From: Apostichopus japonicus
Taxonomy: Eukaryota; Echinodermata; Holothuroidea; Aspidochirotida; Stichopodidae
Assembly: GCF_037975245.1 (NCBI RefSeq)
Contig: NC_092576.1
Location: 17,070,111-17,134,110, forward strand
Length of the DNA stretch: 64,000 nucleotides
Direction: 5' to 3'
The position numbers were made by a program, and so were the translations under genes. This document shows, piece after piece, positions 46,979 through 59,582 of this stretch. A model generated the notes under the pieces. That model saw nothing but the letters and a program-made list of their open reading frames with translations, was not told the origin of the DNA and made no database searches. Position 1 is the first letter of the stretch; the number at the start of each line of letters is the position of its first letter.

Positions 46979-47107
46979 ATCACGGAAATGCAGATCTCGT
47001 ACACGACGTTGGTCAAAAGAACGTCTCATCGATACCAAAGTCCTTTCAGAGAAGACATGGTAGATTGCAGTCCGGTAAACATTTTGCAAAGAAAGATCAT
47101 GACAAAG
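46979..47107 (+). CDS. Array exon 4 (type B, 43 codons)
   Basis: Open, splice sites intact. Type B signature: DLVHDVGQKNV, IPKSFQRRHGRLQSGKHFAK. Confidence 0.75.
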
Positions 47108-47619
47108 GTTTGTAACGGAGCAAAAGACTAATCTTGTTACAATATGTAATAAACAGTTATTGTTCTTATTGTAAATGTGGTGGAGAAACAGCCAGTGGGG
47201 GGGGGGTTGATGGTAGCGGGTTTTGTAATTCCCATTTTGGGGAGGACAATTGTATTTGATGTCATCCAATTTTAAGAGAAGACTGGCCGCGTTCCGGTCT
47301 AATACCGTACAATTATGGCAGCCGGAATCTTGACAAAACGGAATTTGTAACCGACACATATCCGTTAATATTGTTAATTAAATTGACAGTGGTCAAAATC
47401 GTGGTGCTTTTTTATTGAACTGAAATGCTGATTAACCTTATTCTTATCAATAAATGAGAATATGAATAACTTCTTCCGGAACGATTGCTCCGTTTGGAGA
47501 GTCAAGTGTGATATACATGAACATTGTATTTCGTTTCCTTCTAATATTTTTACCAGCCTTATCCTTTCGTTGTATTTGATGATCCTTTCTACCAAGAAAC
47601 ATTAATTTTCGTTCATAAG

Positions 47620-47748
47620 ATCACGGAAATGCAGATCTCGGACAAAACGTTGACAAAGAAAACGTCTCGGCGATGCCAATGTCCTTTCAGAGAAGACAGA
47701 ATATGTTACGGTCCAGTGAAAAGGTTGCCAAGAAAGATGATGACAAAG
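47620..47748 (+). CDS. Array exon 5 (type C, 43 codons)
   Basis: Open. Acceptor is CATAAG rather than CATTAG, still AG. Type C signature: DLGQNVDKENV, SFQRRQNMLRSSEKVAKKDD. Confidence 0.75.
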
Positions 47749-48292
47749 GTTTGTAACCGAGCAAAAGATTCATCTTGTTACAGTTTGAAATAAAGAGTTA
47801 TTGTTCTTCATGTAAATATAGTAGAGAAACAGCCAGTGCTTTAGCCAGATATTGGAAAGAGGGAGGCTGAGAATTGGTGATAAGGGGTAGGGGGGTGGGT
47901 TTGGTTGGGTTTGGTGAGCCCCATTTTTGGTAGTACATTTTCTATTTGATGTCGACATATGCTTAGAGAAGACTGACTGTGTTCCGGTCTGATATCGAAA
48001 AATTATTGTTAACCGGGGATCTTGACAATACGGAAATTTGTAACCGAAACAAATTCGTAAAACGTATTAATGAAAATTGCAGTGGTCAAAATTGTGGTGC
48101 TTTTAAATTGAACTGAAATGATGATTAACTTTATCCTTATAAATTAATGGCAATATGTATTACTTCTTCCAGAATGATTACTCTGTTTTTAGAGTCAATT
48201 GCTTTCTTTTCCTTTCATTTTTTTTACCAACGCTTTACTTTTGCTATATTTGATGATTCTTGTTCCCAAGAAACATTCATTTCGTTCATTAG

Positions 48293-48418
48293 ATCACGGA
48301 GATAAAGAACTCAGGAACGTTGAACAAGAGAACGTCTCGACGGTGCTGATGTCCTTTCAGAGAAGACTGAATATGTTACAGTCCGGTAAACATGTTGCCA
48401 AGAAAAGTAAAGACAAAG
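48293..48418 (+). CDS. Array exon 6 (type A, 42 codons)
   Basis: Open, splice sites intact. DHGDKELRNVEQENVSTVLM then SFQRRLNMLQSGKHVAKKSK. It is followed by an extra intron module (to 49,080) whose exon has been deleted. Confidence 0.75.
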
Positions 48419-49414
48419 GTTTGTAACCGAGCAAGAGAAAGAGGGGCGCTGACAATTGAGGATAAGGGGGGTTGGTTTGGTAAATTCCATTTTAGTGAGG
48501 ACAATTGTTTTTGACAAATATTAAGAGAAGACTGGCTGTGTTCCGGTCTGATACCGTACAAATATTGTCAACCGAGGATCTTGACAAAACAGAAATTTGT
48601 GACCGAAACAAATTAGTAAATCGTATGATTGAAATTGACACTGGTCAAAATTGTGGTGCCTTAAAGTTAAACTGAAATGATGATTAACTTTATCCTTATT
48701 AATTTATGATAATCTGTATTACTTCTTCCAAAACGATTACTCTGTTTAGAGAGTCAAATAATATATATGAACATTGTATTTCGTTTGCTTATGTATAATT
48801 TTTTCAACGAATTTTTTTCGTTGTGCTTGACGAAAATATGTAAATATAGTGTACAAACAGCCAGTGCTTTAGCCAGATATTGGAAAGAGTGAGGCTGAAA
48901 ATTGAGGATAAGGAGGGGGGGGGGGGGGTTGGGTGATGGTTTGGTGAATCCCATTTTCGGTAGGACACTTGCATTTGATGTCGACACATGTTTGGGGAAG
49001 ACTGGCTGTGTTTTTGTCTGATACTGTACAATTGTTGTCAACCGGGACCTTGATAAAACCGAAATTGTAACAGAAACAAATTAGTCTTCCAGTCTCATAC
49101 CGTACAATCATTGTCAAACGGAATCTTGAAAAAACAGAAATTTGTAACCATAACAAATTCGTAAATCGTACCAATGAAATTGACAGTGGTCATATTGTGG
49201 TGCTTTCAAATTGAACTGATGGTGATTAACTTTATCCTTATCAATTTATGAGAGTATGTGTAACTTCTTCCAGAATGATTTCTCTGTTGGAATAGTCAAT
49301 TGATATTCATGAACACATTGATATCGTTTCCTCTCAATATTTTTACAAACAAATTTGTTTTCGTTGTGTTTGATGATCTTTGTTACTAAGAAACATTAAT
49401 ATTTCGTACATTAG

Positions 49415-49543
49415 ATCATGCAAATGCATATCTCGTCCACGACGTTGGTCAAAAGAACGTCCCGACGATACCAAAGTCCTTTCAGGGAAGACATGGTAGA
49501 TTGCAGTCCGGTAAACATGTTGCAAAGAAAGATAATGACAAAG
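49415..49543 (+). CDS. Array exon 7 (type B, 43 codons)
   Basis: Open, splice sites intact. DHANAYLVHDVGQKNVPTIP then SFQGRHGRLQSGKHVAKKDN. Nearest relative is exon 4. Confidence 0.75.
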
Positions 49544-50104
49544 GTTTGAAACTGAGCAAAAGATTATTAATCTTGTTACAATTTGTAATAAACAGTTCTT
49601 GTTCTTACTGTAAATGATGTGGAGAAACAGCTAGTGATTTGGCTGGGTATTGGAAGGAGGAAGGCTGAGCATTGACGATGTTGGGGGGTTGAAGGTAGTG
49701 GGTTTTGAAATTCCCATTTTGGGGAGCACAATTGTATTTGATGTCATCAAGTTTTAAGAGAAGACTGGCTGCGTTCCGGTCTGATACCGTACAATTATTG
49801 TCTACCGGGATCTTGACAAAACGGAAATTTGTAACCGACACAAATCCGTCAATCGTGTTAATTAAATTGACAGTGGTCATAATCGTGGTGCTTTTTAATT
49901 GAACTGAAATGATGATTAACTTTTTTCTTATCAATAAACGAGAATATGAATTACTTCTTCCAGGAAGATTGCTCTGTTTGGATAGTCAAGTGTGATATAC
50001 ATGAACATTGTATTTCGTTTCCTTCCAATATTTTTTACCAACGCTTTCTTTCGTTGTATTTGATGATCCTTGCTACTAAGAAACATTCGTTTTTTGTTCA
50101 TAAC

Positions 50105-50233
50105 ATCACAAAAATACAGATCTCGGACAAAACGTTGGTAAAGATAACGTCTCGACGATGCCAATGTCCTTTCAGAGAAGACAGAATATGTTACAGACCA
50201 GTGAAAAGGTTGCCAAGAAAGATGATGACAAAG
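50105..50233 (+). pseudogene. Array exon 8 (type C, acceptor lost)
   Basis: The frame is open (DLGQNVGKDNV, RRQNMLQTSEKVAKKDDDK) and the donor is intact, but the acceptor dinucleotide is AC (50,103-50,104) instead of AG. Confidence 0.65.
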
Positions 50234-51066
50234 GTTTGTAACCGAGCAAAATATAATCTTGTTACAGTTTGTAATAAACAGTGATTTTTTTTTACCTGTA
50301 AATATAGTAGAGAAACAGCCAGTGCTTTAGCCAGATATTGAAAAGAGGGAGGCTGAGAATTGGAGATAAGAGGGGTGGGGTGGGTTTGGTGAGCCCCATT
50401 TAAGGTAGGACAAATTTATTTGATGTCGACAATTTTTTAGAAAAGACTGGCTGTGTTCTAGTCTTATACCGAAAAAATATTGGCAACCGCGGATATTGAC
50501 AAAACAGAAATTTGTAACCGAAACAAATTAATAAATCGTAGTAACGAAATTGACACTGGTCATAATTGTGGGTCTTTAAAATAGAACCCAAATAATGATT
50601 AAATTTATCCTTATTAATTTATATTAATTTAGGGGGCTGAGAATTGGGGATAAGGAGGAGGTTGGGTTTGGGAAACCTCATTTTTGGTAAGCAATTTTCT
50701 TTTTGATATCGACATATGCTTAGAGAAGACTGACTGTATTCCCGTCTGATACCGTACAATAATTGTTAACCGGGGATCTTAAAAAAACGGGAATTTGTAA
50801 CCGAAACAAATCCGTAAATCGTATGAATGAAATTGATCGCGGTCAAAATTGTGCTGCTTTTAAAGTGAACCGAAATCATGATTAACTTTATCCTTTTTAT
50901 TTATGAGAATCTGTATTACTGCTTCCAGAATGAATACTCTGTTTAAAGAGTCAAGTGATATACATGAACATTGTACTTCGTTTACCTCCAATATTTTTAC
51001 CAACGCTTTCCTTTCGTTGTATTTGACGATCCTTGTTTCTAAGAACAATCATTTTTCGTTCATTAG

Positions 51067-51192
51067 ATCACGGAAATGAAGATCTCGGGGACGTTGATCA
51101 AGAGAACGTCTCGGCGAGGCCAATGTCATTTCAGAGAAGACTGGATATGTTACAGTCCGGTAAACATGTTGCCAAGAAAGTTAATGAAAAAG
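51067..51192 (+). CDS. Array exon 9 (type A, 42 codons)
   Basis: Open, splice sites intact. DHGNEDLGDVDQENVSARPM then SFQRRLDMLQSGKHVAKKVN. The unit before it contains an intron module without an exon (about 50,630-50,850). Confidence 0.75.
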
Positions 51193-51725
51193 GTTTGTAA
51201 CCGAGCAAAAGATTAATATTGTTACAGTATGTTATATACAGTAATTGTTCTTTCTGTAAATATAGTGGAGAAACAGCCAGTACTTTGTCTGGGTATTGAA
51301 AAGAAGGGGCTGACATATGAGGATAAAGGGGGCGGGATTGGGTTTGGAGAATCCCATTTTTGGTAGCATATTTTCTATTTGATATCGACATATTTCTAGT
51401 GAAGACTGACTGTGTTCCGGTCTGATATCGAACAATTATTGTCAACCAGGGATCTTGACAATACGGATATTTGTAACCAAAACAAATTCGTAAAACGTAT
51501 TAATGAAATGACAGTAGTCAAAATTGTGGTGCCTTTAAATTGAACTGAAATTATGATTAACTTTATCCTTATACATTAATGAGAATTTGTATTACTTCTT
51601 CTAAAATGATTACCCTGTTTTAAGAGCAAAGTGCTTTCTTTTCCTATCAATATTTTTACCAACGCTTTCCTTTCGTTGTATTTAACGATGCTTGTTCCCA
51701 AGAAACATTCATTTTCGTTCATTAG

Positions 51726-51851
51726 ATCACGGAAATGAAGATCTCGGAAACGTCGATCACGAGAACGTCTCGACGATGCCGATGTCCTTTCAGAAAAGAC
51801 TGGATACTTTACAGTCCGGTAAACATGTTGCCAAGAAAGATAATGATATAT
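51726..51851 (+). pseudogene. Array exon 10 (type A, donor lost)
   Basis: Acceptor intact and frame open (DHGNEDLGNVDHENVSTMPM), but the donor GT is replaced by AA at 51,852-51,853 ('gatatataattg'). Read-through stops at once. Confidence 0.65.
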
Positions 51852-52404
51852 AATTGTAATCGAGCAAAGATTATTCTTGTTACAGAATGTGGTCAACTAT
51901 TATTGTTCTTACCGTAAATATAGAGGAGAAACAGCCAGTGCTTTGGCTGGGTATTGGAAGGAGGGAGGCTGAGCATTGGGAATAGGGGGATAGGGTTGAG
52001 TTGGTTTGGTGAATCCCATTTTGGTAGGACACTTGTATTTGATGTCGACGCATGTTTAGAGAAGACTGGCTTTGTTCCGGTCTGATACCGTACAATTATT
52101 GTTAACTGGGACCTTTACAAAACGAAAAGCTGTAACCGAAACAAAGTCGTAAATCGTACCAATGAAATTGACAGTGGTCATATTGTGCTGCTTTTAAATT
52201 CATTTGAAATGATGAATAACTTCATCCTTATTAATTAATGAGAGTATATAGTACTTCTTCCAGAATGATTACTGTGTTGGAATAGTCAATTGATATTCAT
52301 GAACATATTGATTTCGTTTCCTTTCAATATTTTTACAAACGAATTTTTTTGGGGGGTCTTTGATGATCTTTGTTAGTAAGAAACATTCATTTTCCGTTCA
52401 TTAG

Positions 52405-52533
52405 ATCACGGAAATGTAGATCTCGTACACGACGTTGGTCAAAAGAACGTCTCGACGATACCAAAGTCCTTTCAGATAAGACATAGTAGATTGCAGTCCG
52501 GTAAACATTTTGCAAAGAAAGATAAAAGCAAAG
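52405..52533 (+). CDS. Array exon 11 (type B, 43 codons)
   Basis: Open, splice sites intact. DHGNVDLVHDVGQKNVSTIP then SFQIRHSRLQSGKHFAKKDK. Confidence 0.75.
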
Positions 52534-53168
52534 GTTTGTATCGGAGCAAAAGACTAATCTTGTAACAATATGTTGTCAACCATTATTGCTCTTACTGTAA
52601 ATGTAGTGGAGGAGCAGCCAGTGCTTTGGAAGATCAATCTTGTTACAATAGTTAATAAACGTTTATATTTCTAACTGTAAATGTGATGGAAAAACAACCA
52701 GTGCTTTGGCTGGGTATTCGAAGGAGAGAGGCTGACAATTGGGGATGGTCGGGTGGGGGGTTGCAAGTAGTTGGTTTGATGAGTTCCGTTTTAAGGAGGA
52801 CAATTGTATTTGATATCGTCAAATGTTAACAGAAGACTGGCTGTATTCCGGTCTGATCCAGTACAATTATTGTCAACCGGGATCTTGGCAAAACGGAATT
52901 TAAACAAATCAGCAAAACGTATTAATGAAATTGACAGTGGACAAATTTGTGGTGCTTTTTTAATTGAATTGAAATGATGATTAACTTTATGCTTATCAAT
53001 TAATGAGAGTATGTATTACTTCTTTCAGAATGATTACTTTGTGTTAAGAGTCAAGTGACAAATATGAACATTGTCTTTCGCTTCTTTATATTATTTTTTA
53101 TTAACGCTTTTCTTTCGTTGTGTTTGATGATCCTTATTTCTAAGAAACATTTCTTCTTCGTTCATTAG

Positions 53169-53297
53169 ATCACGGAAATGCAGATTTCGTACACGACGTC
53201 GAACAAGAGAACGTCTCGACGATACCGAAGTCCTTTCAGAGAAGACAAGATAGATTGCAGTCTGGTAAACATTTTGCAAAGAAAGATAATGACAAAG
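53169..53297 (+). CDS. Array exon 12 (type B, 43 codons)
   Basis: Open, splice sites intact. DHGNADFVHDVEQENVSTIP then SFQRRQDRLQSGKHFAKKDN. Confidence 0.75.
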
Positions 53298-53854
53298 GTT
53301 TGAAGCTGAGCAAAAGATTATTAATCTTGTTGCAATTTGAAATAAACAGTTCTTGTTCTTACTGTAAATGATGTGGAGAAACAGCTAGTGATTTGGCTGG
53401 GTATTGGAAGGAGGGAGGCTGAGCATAGACGATGGGGGGTGAAGGTAGTGGGTTTTGTAATTCCCATTTTGGGGAGGACAATTGTATTTGATGTCATCAA
53501 ATTTTAAGAGAAGACTGTCTGCGTTCCGGTCTGATACCGTACAATTATTGTCAACCGGGATCTTGACAAAACGGAAATTTGTAACCGACATAAATCCGTA
53601 AATCGTGTTAATTAAATTGATCGTGGTCAAAATCGTGGTGCTTTTTAATTGAACTGAAATGCTGAGTAACTTCATTCTTATCAATAAATGAGAATATGAA
53701 TTACTTCTTCCAGAACGATTGCTCTGTTTGGAGAGTCAAGTGTGATAAACATGAACATTGTATTTCGTTTCCTTCCAAAAAATTTTACCAACGCTTCCCT
53801 TTCGTTGTATATGATGATCCTTGTTACTAAGAAACATTAATTTTCGTTCATAAG

Positions 53855-53983
53855 ATCACGGAAATGCAGATCTCGGACAAAACGTTGGTAAAGATAACGT
53901 CTCGACGATGCCAATGTCCTTTCAGAAAAAACAGAATATGTTACAGTCCAGTGAAAAGGTTGCCAAGAAAGATGAGGACAAAG
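53855..53983 (+). CDS. Array exon 13 (type C, 43 codons)
   Basis: Open. CATAAG acceptor, as in exon 5. DHGNADLGQNVGKDNVSTMP then SFQKKQNMLQSSEKVAKKDE. Confidence 0.75.
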
Positions 53984-54655
53984 GTTTGAACCGAGCAAAA
54001 GATTAATCTTGTTACAGTTTGTAATAAATAGTTACTGTTCTTCATGTAAATATAGTGGAGAAACAGCCAGTGCTTTGGCCGTATATTGGAAAAAGGGAGG
54101 CTGAGAATTGGTGATAAAGGGTAGGGGGGCGGTTGGGTTGGGTTTGGTGAGCCCCATTTTTGGTAGTACATTTTATATTTGATGTCGACATATGCTTAGA
54201 GAAGACTGACTGTGTTCCGGTCTGATATCGAAAAATTATTGTTAACCTGGGATCTTGACAATACGGAAATTTGTAACCGAAACAAACTGGTAAATCGTAT
54301 TAATGAAACTGGTAGTTGTCAAAATTGTGATGCTTTTAAATTAAACTGAAATGAATTGATGATTAACTTTATTTATATCAATCAATGAGAATATTTATCA
54401 ATTATTCTTGAATGATTAATCTGCTGAAGATCCAAATGATATACATGAACATTCCATTTTTGTTTTCTTATATTATTTGTTACCAACAATTTCCTTTTAA
54501 TGTGTTTGATGATTCCTGTTCCTAAGAAACATTAATTTGTCAAAGGGTAAACTTGAAAATTGTAGTTCGTTTCTTTATATTGTTTATTATTAACGCTTTC
54601 TTTTGTTGTGTTTGATGATCCTTGTTACTAAGAAACATTAATTTTCGTTAATTAG

Positions 54656-54787
54656 ACCACGGAGATGGAGATCTCGGAAACACTGACGTTGATCACGAGA
54701 ACGTCTCGACGATGCCGTTGTCCTTCCAGAGTAGACAGGATATGTCCAAGCCAGATAAACATGTTGCCAAGAAAGATAATGCAAAAG
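54656..54787 (+). CDS. Array exon 14 (type D, 44 codons)
   Basis: Open, splice sites intact. Type D has two extra residues: DLGNTDVDHENVSTMPLSFQ, then SRQDMSKPDKHVAKKDNAK. Confidence 0.75.
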
Positions 54788-55231
54788 GTTTGTAACCGAC
54801 CAAAAAAAATAATGTTGTTACAGAATGTTATTTAATTTCGACACATGTTTAGAGAAAACTTGCAATGTTCCGGTCTTATACCGTACAATAATTGTCATAC
54901 AGTATCTTGACCCATAGTGGTCTGTTTTACCTCCATGCTTGACCAAAAGAAAATTTGTAACCGAAACAAAGCGGTAGATTGTGTTATTGAAATTACAGTG
55001 GTCGAAATTGTGATGCTTTTAAATGGAATTGAAATGAAATGATGATTAACTTCATTCATATCAATTAATAAGAAAATGTATTATTTTACTCTACAATGAT
55101 TACTATGTCTCAATAGTCAATTAATAAATATAAACATTGCATTTCGTTTACTTATATTATTTGTGATTAACTCTTTTCTTCGTTGTGTTTTATGATCCTT
55201 GTTTCTAAGAAACATTCATTTCGTTCATTAG

Positions 55232-55363
55232 ATCACAGAGATGAAGATTCCGGTAACGTTCACGTTGATCACGAGAACATCTCGACGATGCCGTTGTCCT
55301 TTCAGGGTAGACGGGATATGTCTCAGCCCGATACAGATGTTTCCAAGGAAGATGATGAAAAAG
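55232..55363 (+). CDS. Array exon 15 (type D, 44 codons)
   Basis: Open, splice sites intact. DHRDEDSGNVHVDHENISTM then RRDMSQPDTDVSKEDDEK. Confidence 0.75.
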
Positions 55364-55628
55364 GTTTGTAACCGAGCCAAAAATTAATCTTGTAACAGTA
55401 TGTAATAAACAACTATGATTCCTTCTACATATATGGTTGAGAAACAGCCAATGAGTCAGCTGGGTATTTGAAGGAAGGTGTCTGAGGATGAGGATATAGG
55501 AATTGAGTAGGGTGCGAGTGGGTTTGGTGAATTCAGTTTTGGGTAGGACAATTGTATTTGATGTCGACACATGTTTAGAGAAGACTGGCTGTGTTCCGGT
55601 ATGATACCGTACTATTATCTTTCATTAA

Positions 55629-55758
55629 ATCAAGGAAATAAAAATCTCGGAAATGTTTACGTTAATCACAAGAACGTCTTGACGACGTCGTTGTCCTTTT
55701 ACAGTAGACGGTGTGTTCCAGCCCGATAAGCATGTTGCCAAGGAAGATAATGACAAAA
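55629..55758 (+). pseudogene. Array exon 16 (type D, degenerate)
   Basis: The acceptor AG has become AA (55,627-55,628). A 2-base deletion near 55,710 shifts the frame (130 nt instead of 132). Donor GT remains. The unit is only 397 bp from the previous exon, so it was also cut by an intron deletion. Confidence 0.65.
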
Positions 55759-56301
55759 GTTTGTAACCGAGCAAAAAATATTCTTGATAAAGTATGTAAT
55801 AAAAAGGTACGGTTCTTACTCTAAATGTATTTGAGAAGCAGCCACGGGTTGGTTGGATATTGGAAGGAGGAAGGCTGGGGATGTGTGAATGGAGTGGGAG
55901 GGGGGATGATCGAATGAATTTGGTGAATTTAATTAAGGCACTATACTTGTTTTTGATGATGACACATGCAAACTGGCTATATCCTCTCTGATTCTGTACA
56001 ATTTTTGTCAACCGGTATCTTGACCAAACGAAAATTTGTAACCGAAACAAATCGGTAATTCGAGTTATTGAAATTACAAGTGGTCGAAATTGTGATGCTT
56101 TTAAATTGAACTGAAATGAAAGGATGATTAACTTCAATTATATGAATTGATAAGAATATGTATTACTTCTAAAATGATTACTATTCAAGAGTCAAATAAT
56201 AAACATGAACATTGCATTTCGTATACTTATATTATTTGTTATCAACGCTTTTCTTCGTTGTGTTTAATGATCCTTGTTACTAAGAAACATTCATTTTCTT
56301 T

Positions 56302-56422
56302 GAAGATCTCGGCAACGCTGACGTTGATCACGAGAACGTCTCGACGATGCAGTCGTCTTTTCAGAGTAGACGGGAGATTTCCCAGTCTGATGAACATCTT
56401 GCCAAGAAAGATAATGACAAAG
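56302..56422 (+). pseudogene. Array exon 17 (type D, acceptor deleted)
   Basis: A deletion removed the acceptor and first codons: T-rich DNA joins directly to GAAGATCTCGG. The rest is open (DLGNADVDHENVSTMQSSFQ) with an intact donor. Confidence 0.65.
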
Positions 56423-56970
56423 GTTTGTAACCGAGCAAAACAATAATCTTGTTACAGTATATAGTACACATTTATGATTCATCTATCAGTATGTTAAGGA
56501 AACACCCAGTACTTTGGTTTGGTATTGGTAGGAGTTTTGCTGAGGATGTATCAATTTAGGTGGGGGACGTTGGGAGTGGGTTTAATGAATTCAAATTTAG
56601 GTAGGATACTTGCATTTAATTCCGACACATGTTTAGAGAAGACTGGCTGTGTCCTGGTCTGAAATCGTACAATAATTGTCAACCGTTATCTTGACAAATC
56701 GGAAATTTTTAACCGGAAATCGGTAAATCGTGTTAATGGAATTGACAGTGGTCAAAATTGAGGTCCTTTCAATTTGAAATAAAATGATGAATAGGTGAAT
56801 TCACAATTAATGAGAATACGTATTAATTCTTTCTGAATGATCTGTTCAAAGATTCAACTGATATAAATGAACATTGCATATCGTTTCCTTATATTATTTT
56901 TTACCAACTCTTCCTTTCGTTGTGTTTGATGATCCTTGCTCCTAAGAAACATTCATTTTTCGTTAATTAG

Positions 56971-57102
56971 ATAACGTAGTTGAAGATCTCGGAAACATTG
57001 ACGTTGATCACGAGAAGGTCTCGACGATTCCGTTGTCCTTTCAGAGTAGAAAGGATATGTCACAATCCGATGATAATGTTGTCAAGGAAGATAATGCAAA
57101 AG
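56971..57102 (+). CDS. Array exon 18 (type D, 44 codons)
   Basis: Open, splice sites intact. DNVVEDLGNIDVDHEKVSTI then SRKDMSQSDDNVVKEDNAK. Confidence 0.75.
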
Positions 57103-57664
57103 GTTTGTAACCGAGCAAAAAATTAATTTTGTTACAGTATGTAATAAACATTTATGATTTATACTATAAATATAGTGGAGAAAGAGCCAGTGCTTTGGCA
57201 GGGTATTGAAAGGAGGTGACTGAGGAAATGTGACTTCGGGTGGGGTGTGGAAGGTAGGTTTGGTGAATCACAATTTGGGTAGGACACTGGTATTTGATGT
57301 CTACACATGTTTAGAGAAGAAGAGCTGTGTTCCGGTCTGATACCGTACAATAATTGTCAACGACTATCTTGACAAAACGGTAATTTGTAACCGAAACAAT
57401 CGGTTAAATCGTTTTAAGGATGTTGAAAATGTGGTCGAAATTGTGATGCTTTTAAATTGAACTGAAATTAAAGGATGATTAACTTCATTCATACCAATTA
57501 ACAGGAATATGTATTACTTCTTCTAGAATGATTACTATGTTTCAATAGTCAAATGATAAACATGAACATTGCATTTCGTTTACTTATATTATTCGTTATC
57601 AACACTTTTCTTCGTTGTGTTTAATGACCCTTGTTACTAAGAAAAAATCATTTTCGTTCATTAG

Positions 57665-57796
57665 ATCACAGAGATGAAGATCTTGGAAACGCTGACGTTG
57701 ATCACGAGAACGTCTCCACGATGCCGTCGTCTTTTCAGACTAGACGGGATTCGTCCCGGCACGATAAACATGTTGCCAAGGAAGATAATGCAAAAG
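57665..57796 (+). CDS. Array exon 19 (type D, 44 codons)
   Basis: Open, splice sites intact. DHRDEDLGNADVDHENVSTM then TRRDSSRHDKHVAKEDNAK. Confidence 0.75.
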
Positions 57797-58347
57797 GTTT
57801 GTAACCGAGCTAAAAATTAACCTTGTTACAGTATGTAATAATAAACATTTATGATTCATACTATAAATATAGTGGAGAAAAAGCCAATGCTTCGGCTGGG
57901 TATTGCAAGGAGGGGCTGAAGATGTTGGAATGGAGTAGGTGCGAGTGGGTTTGGAAAATCCAATTTTGGGTAAGATACTTTATTTGATGATGACACGTAT
58001 TTATAGAAGACTGGCTGTTTTCTCGGTCTGATTCCAAACATTTATTGTCATCCGGGATCTTGCCCAAACGGAAATTTGTTACCAAAACTAAACGGTTAAT
58101 CGTGTAAAAAAAGTGGCAGTTGTCAAAATTGTGGTGTTTTTAAATTAAACTGAATTGATGATAAGCTTTATTCATATCAATCAATGAGAATAGTACTAAT
58201 ACTTCTTGCATGATCTGTTTGAAGAGTCAACTGATATTCTTGAACATTGTATTTCGTTTCCTGATAAATGTTTTTAACGAAGCTTTTTTTTTTTTTTTGT
58301 GTTTAATGATCCTTGTTACTCAGAAACATTCAATTTTTGTTTATTAG

Positions 58348-58473
58348 ATAACGGAGATGAAGATTTCGGAAACGTTGATCCCGTGAACGTCTCGGCGATA
58401 CCGATGTCCTTTAAGAAAAGACTGGATATGTTACAGTCCAGTAAACATGTTGCCAGGAAAGATTATGTAAAAG
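58348..58473 (+). CDS. Array exon 20 (type A, 42 codons)
   Basis: Open, splice sites intact. DNGDEDFGNVDPVNVSAIPM then SFKKRLDMLQSSKHVARKDY. Confidence 0.75.
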
Positions 58474-58934
58474 GTTTGTAACCGACCAAAAGAAAGAGGG
58501 AGGCTGACAATTGGAGATTAGGGGAGGGGGTGGGTTTGGTGAATTCCATTTTAGGGAGGACAATTGTATTCGATGTCGACAAATGTTTAGAGAAGACTGG
58601 CTGTGTTCTGGTCTTATACCGTACAAATATTGTCAACCGAGGATCTTGACAAAACAGAAATTTGTAACCGAAACAAATTAGTAAATCGTATGAATGAAAT
58701 CGACACTGGTCAAAATTGTGGTGCCTTAAAATTGAACTGAAATGATGATTAAATTTATCCTAATTAATTTATGAGAATCTGTATTATTTCTTCCAGAATG
58801 ATTACTCTGTTTGGAGAGTTACGTGATATACATGAACATTGTATTTCGTTTGCTTATATATATTTTTCAACGAATTTCTTTCGTTGTGTTTGATGATCCT
58901 TGTTTCTAAGAAATATTCATTTTTCGTACCTTAG

Positions 58935-59030
58935 ATCACGAAGATGAAGATCTCGGAAACGTTGATCACGAGAACGTCTCGACGATGTTACAGTCCGGTA
59001 AACATGTTGCCAAGAAAGACAACGACAAAG
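58935..59030 (+). CDS. Array exon 21 (type A, 32 codons, internal deletion)
   Basis: Open, splice sites intact. Ten codons covering the SFQRRLDM core are missing in frame, so DHENVSTM runs straight into LQSGKHVAKKDNDK. Confidence 0.75.
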
Positions 59031-59582
59031 GTTTGAAATCGAGCAAAAAATTAATCTTGTTACAGTATGTAATAAACATGTATTGTTCAAAATGTAAATA
59101 TGGAAAACAAATACCCAGTGCTTTGTATGGGTATTGGAAGGAGGGAGGCTGGGGATGTGGGAATGGGAGGAGGTCCAAATAAGTTTGATGAATCCAATTC
59201 TGGGTAGGATACTTGTATTTGATAATGACACATGTTTGCAGAAGACTGACTGTGTTCGGGTCTGATACCGTACAAGTATTGTCAACCTTGATATTGACAA
59301 AACGGAAATTTGTAACCGAAAAAAATTGGTAAATCGTGTTAATGAAATTGATATTGGTCAAAATGGTGGTGCTATAAATTTGAAATGAATGGATGAATAC
59401 CTTTATTCATATCAATTAATGAGAATACGTATCAATTTTTTTGGGAATGATCTGTTCGAAGAGTCAAATGATAAACATGAACATTGTATTTCGTTTCCTT
59501 ATATAATTTTTTTTGTCAACGCTTTCTTTCGATGTGTTTGATGATCCTTGTTACTAAGAAAAATTCTTTTACCGGTCATTAG

